Below are positions 44,699 to 53,624 of a DNA stretch of 64,000 nt, piece after piece. Source of the stretch: Methanolinea sp. (lineage in GTDB: Archaea; Halobacteriota; Methanomicrobia; Methanomicrobiales; Methanospirillaceae); contig JADFDO010000012.1 of the NCBI GenBank assembly GCA_018262855.1, forward strand, positions 1 through 64,000, read 5' to 3'. The number at the start of each line of letters is the position of its first letter. The stretch's first letter is position 1. The translations under genes were made by a program, and so were the position numbers. Under the pieces are notes generated by a model. The model had not been told where the DNA came from, did no database searches, and was given only the letters and a program-made list of their open reading frames with translations.

Positions 44699-45328
44699 TG
44701 CTTCCGGGAGGGGAGGTGATACTGTAACCGAATCGTTCAGGGGTTTTCCCCTCCGTCCAGCTCGGTTTCAGGAAATACATATTTATCACTTTTCGGCAGC
44801 AATGGCGAATCAACAAACGGCCGGAATATTGGCCGGATATACCAGTATCGCCCATTATTCACAGGCTGTTGTATGAGGATATTGTAAAGTAAGTGCTGGA
44901 GACCGATATCCCCTGGTGTGCTAATGCCGATGATCCTGTTTGGGCTTATACGTGGAGTCAGGTTCTTCAAATCATGTGGAAAAAATGCAGGGTGCATGTG
45001 CCGGGTTCAACCTCAAGGTGCGATTCTTCCTTTATCCTTGCTGATGAATCTTTGGTTTTTCCTCTTGTGATTTCTCGTGATCAACAATATCAAAGGGAAA
45101 TCATGCATCCATCGTGATAATAATTGTGTTTCCGTTCCTGCATCCAGCACGGGAAATCTCGTCAGAGCCCCTTAAGTAAAGAGGATATTCAGTTGAACAT
45201 GGCATTAGAGCGGATATGGTGGTATTTCTTTCGGTTCGGTGTAACTTTCGAAACCCATGAGGAATGCGACCGGGAATTCAAAAGAACCAAATGCATCTGT
45301 TCCAATTCAATCCAGATCGAATACCCGT
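44699..45328 (-). other. Gap of about 630 bp between two cassette genes
   Basis: No convincing gene is seen. It is A/T-richer than the flanking genes. Short minus-strand frames exist, for example one of 31 codons (about 45012-45107) and one of 35 codons (about 45190-45297), but none has a recognisable leader, cleavage site or core of a ribosomal peptide. It could be decayed sequence where a maturase or precursor was lost. The ABC exporter gene ends at its right side. Confidence 0.4.
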
Positions 45329-47179
45329 TCACCGGTACTGTAGAGCCTGGGTTTCGTAGAGACGAGCATATCGCCCCTTCCGGGCAATGAGTTCATCGTG
45401 TGTTCCTTCCTCAACGATCCTTCCCGCTTCCAGGAAAAAGATGCGATCTGCAGCTCTGACCGAGGAGAGCCTGTGGCTGATGATGACCGTTGTCCGGCCT
45501 TCAGAAATCTTCTTTAACTTTCGGAGCACCTCGGCTTCGGCAAGAGGGTCGAGGGAACTGGTCGGTTCATCCATGACGATGAGTTGTGCATCCCTGATAA
45601 ATGCCCTTGCCAGTGCAATTTTTTGCCATTCCCCTATCGAGAGTTCCGCTCCCTTCTCGAAGAGTTTTCCAAGGGTCGTTTCATAACGCTGGTCGAGCTG
45701 ATCGATCACGGAGTCTGCTCCGGATGCTTCTGCTGCTTTTACCACCTGATCGTGATCCACCGGTTGCCCCCCACTCCCGAATGCGATGTTCTCCCAGGCG
45801 GTCAGGTTATACCGTGCATAGTCCTGGAAAATGATGCTGATCTCCTTTCGCAAATCGAGGGTCCTGAACATGCGGATATCGTTTCCATCAAGGGTGATCC
45901 TGCCCGATTCCGGATCATAGAGCCTGCAGAGAAGTTTGATCAGCGTGGTCTTCCCGGACCCGTTCTCCCCGACAAGGGCAACGGTCTTCCCTGCGGGTAT
46001 CATCAGGTTGACATCTGTAAGAGTGAGGGATTCCGATTCAGGGTAACGGAAATGCACATGGTCAAAAGAGATCCCGGTTGTCACTGGCATAGGAACCGGG
46101 AGCGGGCGTTCCGGTTCCATCACCTTCGGGCGGAGATCAAGGAATTCATAGAGGTTCGTGAGAAAGATCGTATCTTCATAGAGGCCTGCAAGGCCTGAGA
46201 GCAACGTATTCATGAATGACTGGCTCTGCTGGATAAGTCCGAAGTAAAGAACGAGATCTCCAAGTGTGATACTTCCGTTGACGGCATTGTATGCAATGAA
46301 AAGAAATGAGATGAAAAGAGCCAGTACGGCAAACGATTGTGCAAGAATGTCCGCAATGACCTTCTTCCTGGAGATTGACAGGTGTTCCTGCCGGATATAC
46401 GTCCGGAGATCCCTGTAACGTTCGATAAACCGTCGGCCCAGGTTGAAGAGCCTGATCTCCTTGGCGTGGCTGTCCCCGGTGAGCATCCAGTGAAAATAAT
46501 ACGATTCCCGCTCTTTCGAAGTCCTGCTCTTTTTCCACTGGTATTCGATATCGGCGTATTTCCAGCGGACGTAGGCAACCGGCGCGACCGCAGCAAGTAA
46601 CAGGACTGCAAGAGTCCAGCTGAAAGAAACGAGGAGGATTAATGTGGCACAGAGCGTAATGGCACTCTGGCCAACCTGTACAAGGCCGTTCACTATCCTG
46701 GTCGGTCTCGCAGGGGCTTCGGCCTGGGCCCGGTAGAATGCGTCATAATAGGTGGGGTTCTCGTAGTATTCCAGGTCTACCTCGATAGATTTTGCATGGA
46801 TAATCTCTTGGACGTGATCGGTGGTAAACGCCGACTGGGCCTCGCTTATATAATTTGAGAGGGATCGTGAGAGGATTGTAACCAGGAGGAGGACGCAAAA
46901 AATGATAAGCAGAGGGAGTATGGCTCCGAAAGATCCCTCGAGAGGACCTGCCGCTATTCCTGTTGTGACGGTATCGATGATGAGTTTTAAGACGTAGAGC
47001 GTCGCCAGCGGAAGGATCCCCTGGAGGACGATGAGAATCCCTCCTGCAAGGGTCCAGCCGGGTGCACACGCCCAGACAAGGGACACTGCCCGGCGGATAC
47101 CAAAGAGCGTCTGGATCCTGTGACCGAGATCACGTAATCCTGCTGGTGCAGGTGGTACTTCTGTCATCAGGTCGTCCAC
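45329..47179 (-). CDS. ABC exporter with fused membrane and ATPase domains
   Basis: A 616-residue half-transporter: six membrane helices (about 40-335) and a nucleotide-binding domain (about 365-610) with Walker A GENGSGKTTLI, signature LSIGEWQKIALARA, Walker B LIVMDEPTSSLD and H-loop ISHRLSSV. The GEWQ signature is common in exporters of peptide-modification clusters. It begins with GTG directly after the PqqD-like stop codon and so is translated with it. It likely exports a peptide or small molecule made by this cassette. The ATG at 47167 is an alternative start. Confidence 0.92.
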   Translation of the reverse strand: MDDLMTEVPPAPAGLRDLGHRIQTLFGIRRAVSLVWACAPGWTLAGGILIVLQGILPLATLYVLKLIIDTVTTGIAAGPLEGSFGAILPLLIIFCVLLLVTILSRSLSNYISEAQSAFTTDHVQEIIHAKSIEVDLEYYENPTYYDAFYRAQAEAPARPTRIVNGLVQVGQSAITLCATLILLVSFSWTLAVLLLAAVAPVAYVRWKYADIEYQWKKSRTSKERESYYFHWMLTGDSHAKEIRLFNLGRRFIERYRDLRTYIRQEHLSISRKKVIADILAQSFAVLALFISFLFIAYNAVNGSITLGDLVLYFGLIQQSQSFMNTLLSGLAGLYEDTIFLTNLYEFLDLRPKVMEPERPLPVPMPVTTGISFDHVHFRYPESESLTLTDVNLMIPAGKTVALVGENGSGKTTLIKLLCRLYDPESGRITLDGNDIRMFRTLDLRKEISIIFQDYARYNLTAWENIAFGSGGQPVDHDQVVKAAEASGADSVIDQLDQRYETTLGKLFEKGAELSIGEWQKIALARAFIRDAQLIVMDEPTSSLDPLAEAEVLRKLKKISEGRTTVIISHRLSSVRAADRIFFLEAGRIVEEGTHDELIARKGRYARLYETQALQYR

Positions 47180-47521
47180 TCACAAAAATATATGATGAGG
47201 ATGATGCAGGGAACGATATATTTTATCAAATCCACTCAACTGTTTTATCTTTACGAATACTTGAGCAATGCATACCGTGTCATTTTTTATCGGAATAACC
47301 TCACATGTCTCTTCCCCGATCTCAAATTCTGACATGAGAGAATCCCTGATCTCTTTTACCGGTATGGACGTCTGCAGCATGTTCCAAATCCTCGCACCGA
47401 CAGGGTTCATCGTGTAATACATTCCCTGATCAAGGGAGAGGATTACCGCTTCTCCGGCAAGATCGCAGGAGACCTGGTTCTTTGCCGCACAGACCATTGA
47501 TTGCATTGATATCCTGCCCAT
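47180..47521 (-). CDS. PqqD-like peptide-recognition protein
   Basis: A 113-residue protein with the PqqD/RRE pattern: VSCDLAGEAVILSLDQGMYYTMNPVGARIW, then MLQTSIPVKEIRDSLMSEFEIGEETC. Such domains bind the leader of a precursor peptide and hand it to a modifying enzyme. The C-terminal part after residue 75 is divergent, with what looks like an insertion. The ATG at 47521 follows AAGGGGGT. It is the first gene of the minus-strand cassette with the ABC exporter and nucleotidyltransferase. Confidence 0.8.
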   Translation of the reverse strand: MGRISMQSMVCAAKNQVSCDLAGEAVILSLDQGMYYTMNPVGARIWNMLQTSIPVKEIRDSLMSEFEIGEETCEVIPIKNDTVCIAQVFVKIKQLSGFDKIYRSLHHPHHIFL

Positions 47522-47677
47522 ACAGATACCCCCTTCTCTTCTATACCTGTACTTATCATTAACAAAAAGGGTGGTGACATCCTTCTCTTTCCATCCGCTC
47601 GATCCGAAAACGCAGGATCATACATTGAATCATTGCAATTACCTTAATGGGATTCCCGTACAATCTTGTGTTACGGA

Positions 47678-50272
47678 ATGAAAAAACCAGGATTTTCAGA
47701 TATTTTTAAGAACCTGTCCTCCCGTGGCTCATTCGGAAGATACCTCCCACTTATCTTAATCCTCCTTATAGCATGTGTCGGATTCCTCCTCCGCATTCTC
47801 CCGGTATTTTTCATCCACGACGATCCCCTCAATGGTATCGAGAGTGTTGACACGCTCTACCAGCTCCGCCAGGTCGAGTTGATGGTAGCAAATTTCCCAT
47901 CCTACCCATTCTTTGACCCGATGACCTTCTTCCCATATGGTTATCTCATCAACTGGGGTCCCGTCTACGGGTATATCCTGACGTTATTCTGTATTCTAGC
48001 CGGAGCTGCCACCCGGGTAGAGATTGTGAGGACGGCAGTATTCGTTCCGCCACTCCTCGCTATTCTCACCATTCCACTCGTCTTTTTGATAGGGAAAAAG
48101 ATCCATTCGACCTGGTGCGGGATTGTTGCGGCGGCAATCCTCGCGGTGATACCGGGCTCGTTCTTTTTCATTTCCTACTTCGGAGTAATAGACCACCATG
48201 TCGTAGAAGTTCTCTTCGGCACTGCATTCTGCCTCTCCTACATGACCGCTCTCATGATGATAAACCGGAAAGACTGGAGCGGCGAAGCCTTCAAAAAACA
48301 GGCATTCATCCTGGTCTCGATTCTTTCCGGTCTCCTCTACCTTCTTGGCTTCCTCAATATGCCAACGATGATCATCTTTGCGCTCGTCGCCACAGTGTTC
48401 ACCTTCCTGCAGTATCTCCTGGATTTCAGGGCAGGCGCACAGAACGTGAACCTTCTCATCCTGAATGCCTGCGTGTTCGGAATTGCAGCAGCCGGTTCAT
48501 ATCTTTTCATGCAGGAATCCAGGACATTTCTCCTGACAATGTATTCTCTTGGTCACCCTGTCATGTATCTCTTGATCATCGCGGGAACCGCAGCACTCTT
48601 CCTCTTCGGACAGGTTCTCCATGGACGTTCATTCAGGACGTATATGCTTATCCTGTCGGGACTCATTGCCGGGTGCATCACAGGTATCGCTCTTCTTGTT
48701 CCCCATATTCTCGGGACCGCCCTCAACGGCCTCCTTGAAATCTTTGGACAGAAAGAACTGGCAATTACCATTGTGGAGACGGAAGTGATCGGCGCTGCAG
48801 GCCTTTGGGAACTTTATTCCTTCGGACTGATCCTTTTTTTTGCGGGGATAGTTCTCCTGGGCTACAGGATATGGAAGGAAAAGAGGCCTGAATTCCTCTT
48901 CATCGTCACATGGACCGTACTCATACTTCTTGCATCCTACCAGCACCTTCGCTATAATTACCTCCTCGCAGTCCCCTTCGCGCTGGTCTCGGGGTATTTC
49001 GTCTTGAGCGTAATCGGATACGGGGATCGGGAATACCGGTCGTTCCTTGCATGGCTGTCCCTAAAAAAAGCAGAGCAGGCTGAAACGGGAGGATCACGGA
49101 ATAAGAAGAAAAAGATTCGCGTGCAGAAGGAAAAAGCGCCTGACGAATGGAGAGAGATTGCTGTTGGATGCACCATCCTTCTCTGCGCAGCATTCATCCT
49201 CAACGCAGTATGGGTTGATCTACACAGGGAACCTGTAACAGTTCCAGCCGGATGGAGAGATTCGATGGCCTGGATTGAGAAGAATACACCGGACCCGGGC
49301 ATCGTTTATACGAACATCTACACCTACCAGGATTTTTCTTATCCCCCGCAGGCATACGGGATCATGTCATGGTGGGATTACGGCCACCTTATCACATATT
49401 TTGGCAAGCGTATCCCGAACAGCAATCCCTTCCAAGCAGGTGTCCGGGGGAAGAACGGGGCAGCTGCGTTTTTCATGGAACAGGATGAGAACACTGCAGA
49501 AACGGTCATCCAGGCCCTCGGATCACGGTACATCGTGACCGATGTAACGATGGCCACCTCAAAATTCTGGGCGATAGCAACATGGTATAACACCCCCAAT
49601 ACAACATCCCCCTACATCATTCGGTTCAACACCCCTGTTGATCCTGCGAAGAGATCCTTCCAGTCACTCCAGTTCCTGACACCAGCGTATCACAGCACGC
49701 TCGTCACGAGGCTTCATCTCTTTGACGGTTCAGAAAAGACTCCAGCATATGTGACCTATATCGAATATATACCTCCATCAAAGGAAGGGTCCATCCCAGA
49801 GATTCAATCCATCGAAAATATTTCATGGGATATGTTGCATGATCATATCAATTCAAGGGCTGGGGAGATAGCCCCCTCTCTTCAGGCAATGGTGGTCACA
49901 AAAGACTACATGATCCCCGCTTCAAAAATTCCCGCATTATCTCATTTCCGCCTCATCTACGAATCTCCGGATAATGCATCTCTGCCAGAGGGATACGATA
50001 TACGCGAGGAGTTGAAGCAGGTCAAGATATTTGAATATGTGAAAGGGGCACGAGTACAGGGTTCGGGGCGCATCCAGATTGACCTCGAGACAAATACCGG
50101 GCGCCGGTTCTCGTATATCCAGGAAAGCAGGGATGGAGAATTCGTCGTTCCATATGCAACAGACACTCCGAATGGTGCAGTAAGCGCCCTTGGCCCCTAT
50201 AAAATTATTCACGAGAACAGGACCGTCCAGGTTTCAGAGTCAGCGATCCAGAAAGGCCTGGTGGTGATGTAG
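47678..50272 (+). CDS. aglB: AglB oligosaccharyltransferase (STT3 family)
   Basis: An 864-residue membrane enzyme that transfers lipid-linked glycans to Asn in exported proteins. The N-terminal half has about 12-13 helices, with acidic loop residues in GIESVDTLYQLRQVE and GVIDHHVVEVLFG. The soluble C-terminal half carries the catalytic-site motif WWDYGHLI. The ATG at 47678 is preferred over a TTG at 47666. A divergent gene lies 157 bp upstream. It would glycosylate S-layer and surface proteins such as those at 23.5-29 kb. Confidence 0.95.
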   Translation: MKKPGFSDIFKNLSSRGSFGRYLPLILILLIACVGFLLRILPVFFIHDDPLNGIESVDTLYQLRQVELMVANFPSYPFFDPMTFFPYGYLINWGPVYGYILTLFCILAGAATRVEIVRTAVFVPPLLAILTIPLVFLIGKKIHSTWCGIVAAAILAVIPGSFFFISYFGVIDHHVVEVLFGTAFCLSYMTALMMINRKDWSGEAFKKQAFILVSILSGLLYLLGFLNMPTMIIFALVATVFTFLQYLLDFRAGAQNVNLLILNACVFGIAAAGSYLFMQESRTFLLTMYSLGHPVMYLLIIAGTAALFLFGQVLHGRSFRTYMLILSGLIAGCITGIALLVPHILGTALNGLLEIFGQKELAITIVETEVIGAAGLWELYSFGLILFFAGIVLLGYRIWKEKRPEFLFIVTWTVLILLASYQHLRYNYLLAVPFALVSGYFVLSVIGYGDREYRSFLAWLSLKKAEQAETGGSRNKKKKIRVQKEKAPDEWREIAVGCTILLCAAFILNAVWVDLHREPVTVPAGWRDSMAWIEKNTPDPGIVYTNIYTYQDFSYPPQAYGIMSWWDYGHLITYFGKRIPNSNPFQAGVRGKNGAAAFFMEQDENTAETVIQALGSRYIVTDVTMATSKFWAIATWYNTPNTTSPYIIRFNTPVDPAKRSFQSLQFLTPAYHSTLVTRLHLFDGSEKTPAYVTYIEYIPPSKEGSIPEIQSIENISWDMLHDHINSRAGEIAPSLQAMVVTKDYMIPASKIPALSHFRLIYESPDNASLPEGYDIREELKQVKIFEYVKGARVQGSGRIQIDLETNTGRRFSYIQESRDGEFVVPYATDTPNGAVSALGPYKIIHENRTVQVSESAIQKGLVVM

Positions 50273-50408
50273 TGTCTCCTGTTAAGGTTTGCTTCACCAA
50301 CGGTATGCAACGAAGAAGACGCTCGGTATCCAAGCCGGGGAAGGACATACATGCGGGGTGAGATAAATAACGTTTGATAGCGGGTCCTCTCCCGGTTTCA
50401 CCCCCACG

Positions 50409-51770
50409 ATGAAACGGGTTATCCTCTTTATCGCCATCATCAGCAGTTTCATCACCCCGTTCGATGGATCCTCGGTCAACATCGCTCTTCCCTCAATCGG
50501 GGAAGAGTTCTCGCTCGACGCGGTGACCCTCTCCTGGATCACGACTGCCTATCTCCTCTCGATCGCCATTCTCCTGGTCCCGTTTGGGAAAATTGCCGAC
50601 ATTTTCGGTAGAAAACGCGTGTTCCTGCTCGGGATCTCTCTCTTTACCGCGACCTCGTTCCTTGTGACATTCTCGGCAGATGTGAGTATGCTGATCGGAC
50701 TCCGCCTCCTCCAGGGAGCGGGATGTGCGATGATCTTCGGGACAAGCCTCGCCATACTCGCAGCGGCCTTTCCACCTGGAGAGAGGGGAAAGGCACTAGG
50801 CATCACCATAGCCGCAGTGTATCTCGGTCTTTCTCTCGGTCCCTTCCTTGGCGGAATCCTGACCGAGACCCTTGGGTGGCGCAGTATCTTCCTCGTCAAC
50901 GTCCCGCTCGGTATTCTCTGCGTACTCTTCACGATCTGGAAACTGCCAATGGAATGGCGCGATGCGGCAGGGGAACGATTCGATCTCAAGGGTTCGGTCC
51001 TCTGGGGAGTGGCGCTGGTCACAAGCATCTACGGCCTTTCGATCCTTCCGGGTCTCTCGGGACTTGTCCTGATTGCAAGCGGGATTGTCGCCCTCCTCGT
51101 TTTTATTCTGTTGGAAGTGCGAATCCCGAATCCTGTGCTGAATATGTACCTTTTCCTGGGAAACCGTGTATTCACCTTTTCAAACCTCGCGGCACTCATC
51201 AATTACAGCGCAACGTATGCGGTGACCTTCCTGCTCTCGCTCTACCTCCAGATTGCAAAAGGATTTTCAGCCGAATATGCCGGCCTGGCCCTTGTGGCGC
51301 AACCGGTGATGCAGGCCCTCTTCTCTCCGCTTGCAGGAAAATTGTCAGACCGGGTCGATCCCGGACGGGTCGCCTCGGCTGGAATGGCAGTCACGGTGGC
51401 AGGGCTCTTCCTGCTGACGTTCCTCGAGGCAGATACGACCATTGTGTTCATCCTGGCGTGCCTGGTGCTTCTTGGGGCCGGATTCGGGATCTTCTCATCT
51501 CCCAATACCAATGCCATACTGAGTTCGGTCGAACGGAAGTTTTACGGTGTTGCATCCGGGATGGTGGGGACCATGCGCCTGCTCGGCCAGATGCTCTCCA
51601 TGGGGCTCGCAATGACGATCTTTGCACTATTCATTGGAAAAGAGCAGCTCGAACAGGCCACGCTCTCATCCTTTATTGAGAGTATCCGTGTCGCGTTTCT
51701 CATCTTCTTCGTTCTCTGCCTTTTGGGGATGGCATTCTCCCTTGTCCGGGTTAAGAAGATGCAAGGATAA
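50409..51770 (+). CDS. MFS transporter, DHA2-type drug exporter
   Basis: A 453-residue major-facilitator protein with about 12-14 helices. MFS motif A is GKIADIFGRKRVF, the LRLLQGAGCAMIFG segment and motif C (SLGPFLGGIL) follow as in drug/H+ antiporters of the EmrB/QacA type. The first segment IALPSIGEEF matches the D1 motif of DHA2 exporters. Substrate unknown. The gene is alone; the ATG at 50409 begins the first helix. Confidence 0.92.
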   Translation: MKRVILFIAIISSFITPFDGSSVNIALPSIGEEFSLDAVTLSWITTAYLLSIAILLVPFGKIADIFGRKRVFLLGISLFTATSFLVTFSADVSMLIGLRLLQGAGCAMIFGTSLAILAAAFPPGERGKALGITIAAVYLGLSLGPFLGGILTETLGWRSIFLVNVPLGILCVLFTIWKLPMEWRDAAGERFDLKGSVLWGVALVTSIYGLSILPGLSGLVLIASGIVALLVFILLEVRIPNPVLNMYLFLGNRVFTFSNLAALINYSATYAVTFLLSLYLQIAKGFSAEYAGLALVAQPVMQALFSPLAGKLSDRVDPGRVASAGMAVTVAGLFLLTFLEADTTIVFILACLVLLGAGFGIFSSPNTNAILSSVERKFYGVASGMVGTMRLLGQMLSMGLAMTIFALFIGKEQLEQATLSSFIESIRVAFLIFFVLCLLGMAFSLVRVKKMQG

Positions 51771-51865
51771 GAGGTGAGGGATGTGAATCCCATCCTTATC
51801 AGTGCCTGCCAGAAGTGGTATCATGCCATGCCAACAGGACGAATTGAGGGTTACAGGGCAGGCGA

Positions 51866-52384
51866 TTATTTTTTTTCGTCTTTTTCCGCGTCTTCACGCC
51901 TTATAATCTTGAGCTCGCACGTGCGATCGCCCGTGCACATGCTCCTCACGAACCGCAGGGTGAAGCCAGGGTTCAATGCCTCAACGGTCGCGATAGAGAA
52001 TGCAAGGCACCGCGAGAGAAGGCACTCGGTCCCCCCTCTCATTGCAAGTTCTCTCGCGATGAAAGGGCACCGCTTGATCATGAGGACAGATCTCTCGGAG
52101 TTGATGGGTATCTCTTCGGTGCGGAGATCCGGCCCGAAAAAAACGAGAAAGATGATCCTGAGCGTATCCATGATTTCCCCGGCATTGCCTGCCGGAAGGT
52201 TCGCGCTCTCTGCGAATGCCTTTGCCTCCCCAGCCAGATGGATCCATACCTGGTGTTCGAGGGCATCATAGCGATCCCCGACTGTATCGCGGAAGGTGAT
52301 ATCGTACATCACCGGCAGGCTCGTGAAGAGCCGCGATACAACCTGCCATTTCAGTTCAGGGGGGATGGGATCCCTGACAGGCAT
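51866..52384 (-). CDS. Uncharacterised cysteine-containing protein
   Basis: A 172-residue soluble protein. The N-terminal part is helical, and the C-terminal half has a cysteine pattern KRCPFIARELAM, TECLLSRCLAF and MCTGDRTCELKII near residues 106-160. The last element resembles the C-terminal G-D-x-x-C-x-x motif of V4R and related small-molecule-binding domains, but I cannot assign a family. The ATG at 52384 lies 22 bp after the DUF1848 gene, so the two are probably co-transcribed. An earlier ATG lies inside that gene. Confidence 0.6.
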   Translation of the reverse strand: MPVRDPIPPELKWQVVSRLFTSLPVMYDITFRDTVGDRYDALEHQVWIHLAGEAKAFAESANLPAGNAGEIMDTLRIIFLVFFGPDLRTEEIPINSERSVLMIKRCPFIARELAMRGGTECLLSRCLAFSIATVEALNPGFTLRFVRSMCTGDRTCELKIIRREDAEKDEKK

Positions 52385-52406
52385 ATGGTGGTGTTGCCCG
52401 GCGGGC

Positions 52407-53459
52407 TTATATCTCTTCCCGCCTTCCCGTGATCGTGTCAGGGAAGATCCCTGCCTGTGCTCTTTCGAGATACCTGGTATAATTGTCCACGACAGGGAGG
52501 GTGCCCGCATTGGCATAGCAGTACCTGCAGTGGTGCATGCAGGTCGAATACTGGCCTATGTCCTTACTTGCGATGCACCCGCATGCACCCCTCTGTCCCG
52601 GATCCTTCAGGTTCCTGAAGGGAATGCTTCTCCTCCCTGAACCCTGCACCGGGCCGGGATGGCCGAGAAAGCCCATCAGGGCCTCATCATTTGGGAACTC
52701 TTCTTTCATCAGGCTGCCAGAGATGCACTGTCCCCGTGAAATGCCGTATGCAGAGAGATCTTCGTCCTCGCCACAGGCGGAGATAGAAAGCCCCCAGCCC
52801 GCATTCAACTCCTGCAGTCCTCTGCAGAACCCGATCATCTCGTCCCGCGAGAATTCCCGGACTCCCGGACTACCCGCTCTTTCGAGGTTCTTTCGGACTC
52901 TTGGGTACTTCGCGATATCGATGAAACTCATGACCATCCGCCTCGTATGGTGATAAAGCCGGGAACCGATCCGCTCTATTCTCAAGAGAAGGTCGTCAAC
53001 CGACAGAGTGTCTGAAAGAAGGAGGGGGTCGTACCGCCATACCACCCTCCCCTTCCCGACCATCTCAGATACCTGTATGAATGTATCCACACGTTCGGCA
53101 AGTGACGGGATGCCAGGTTCAAGGCCTTCGGGAGCGTAATCATTGAGCGTGTAGAGAAAATAGTACGGGATCTTCTTTTCGTCAAGCAGGGGAAGGAATC
53201 TGATGAACGGTTCCGGATTCTTCGACCAGAACACAATTGCCCGTGTCTTTGCAAAAGAGACATAGAATTTACGCCCGTTCCAGGGATTGATCCAGGCAGC
53301 ATACTCACTGTCCAGGCGGTGCATGAACCATTCCCCGAAGAACGCAGGGATGTCGGTGGACCGGCTCGCCGAAATGATCACGGGAGCAAGTGCATCGCGA
53401 AGAATTCCTCCGTCATCCACGATCCGCACGTGGTCCCACCCTTTAAACTTCCCAGTCAT
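52407..53459 (-). CDS. DUF1848 family Fe-S protein
   Basis: A 350-residue protein of the DUF1848 family: ISASRSTDIPAFFGEWF at the N terminus, ARDAIVFWSKNPEPF-like FAKTRAIVFWSKNP, and the C-terminal cluster motif CMHHCRYCYAN with C-x3-C-x2-C at about residues 306-313. The family has a radical-SAM-like cysteine motif at the C terminus rather than the N terminus. Reaction unknown. It is followed by the cysteine-containing gene at 51866. Confidence 0.9.
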   Translation of the reverse strand: MTGKFKGWDHVRIVDDGGILRDALAPVIISASRSTDIPAFFGEWFMHRLDSEYAAWINPWNGRKFYVSFAKTRAIVFWSKNPEPFIRFLPLLDEKKIPYYFLYTLNDYAPEGLEPGIPSLAERVDTFIQVSEMVGKGRVVWRYDPLLLSDTLSVDDLLLRIERIGSRLYHHTRRMVMSFIDIAKYPRVRKNLERAGSPGVREFSRDEMIGFCRGLQELNAGWGLSISACGEDEDLSAYGISRGQCISGSLMKEEFPNDEALMGFLGHPGPVQGSGRRSIPFRNLKDPGQRGACGCIASKDIGQYSTCMHHCRYCYANAGTLPVVDNYTRYLERAQAGIFPDTITGRREEI

Positions 53460-53624
53460 AATCTTCCTTCACTACTCTTCTTGGGGCATCATCAAGAACC
53501 CTGCCAGGCAACGGAAAGCCACACGGTACTCACACGGTACTATTCGAGCAAGCTATATCAAAAATGAGGGCTAATGAGATTGATCGGATACATCTGGCAG
53601 GATCACGGATGTAAGGGATGGGCA

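Noticed and set aside
44664-44855. Minus-strand 63-codon frame overlapping the nucleotidyltransferase start
   Set aside because: It overlaps a better supported gene, has no clear ribosome site, and shows no precursor-peptide features such as a leader and a conserved core.
45001-45025. GGGTTCAACC-like segment resembling a tRNA T-loop
   Set aside because: No matching acceptor, D or anticodon arms can be folded around it, so it is not a tRNA.
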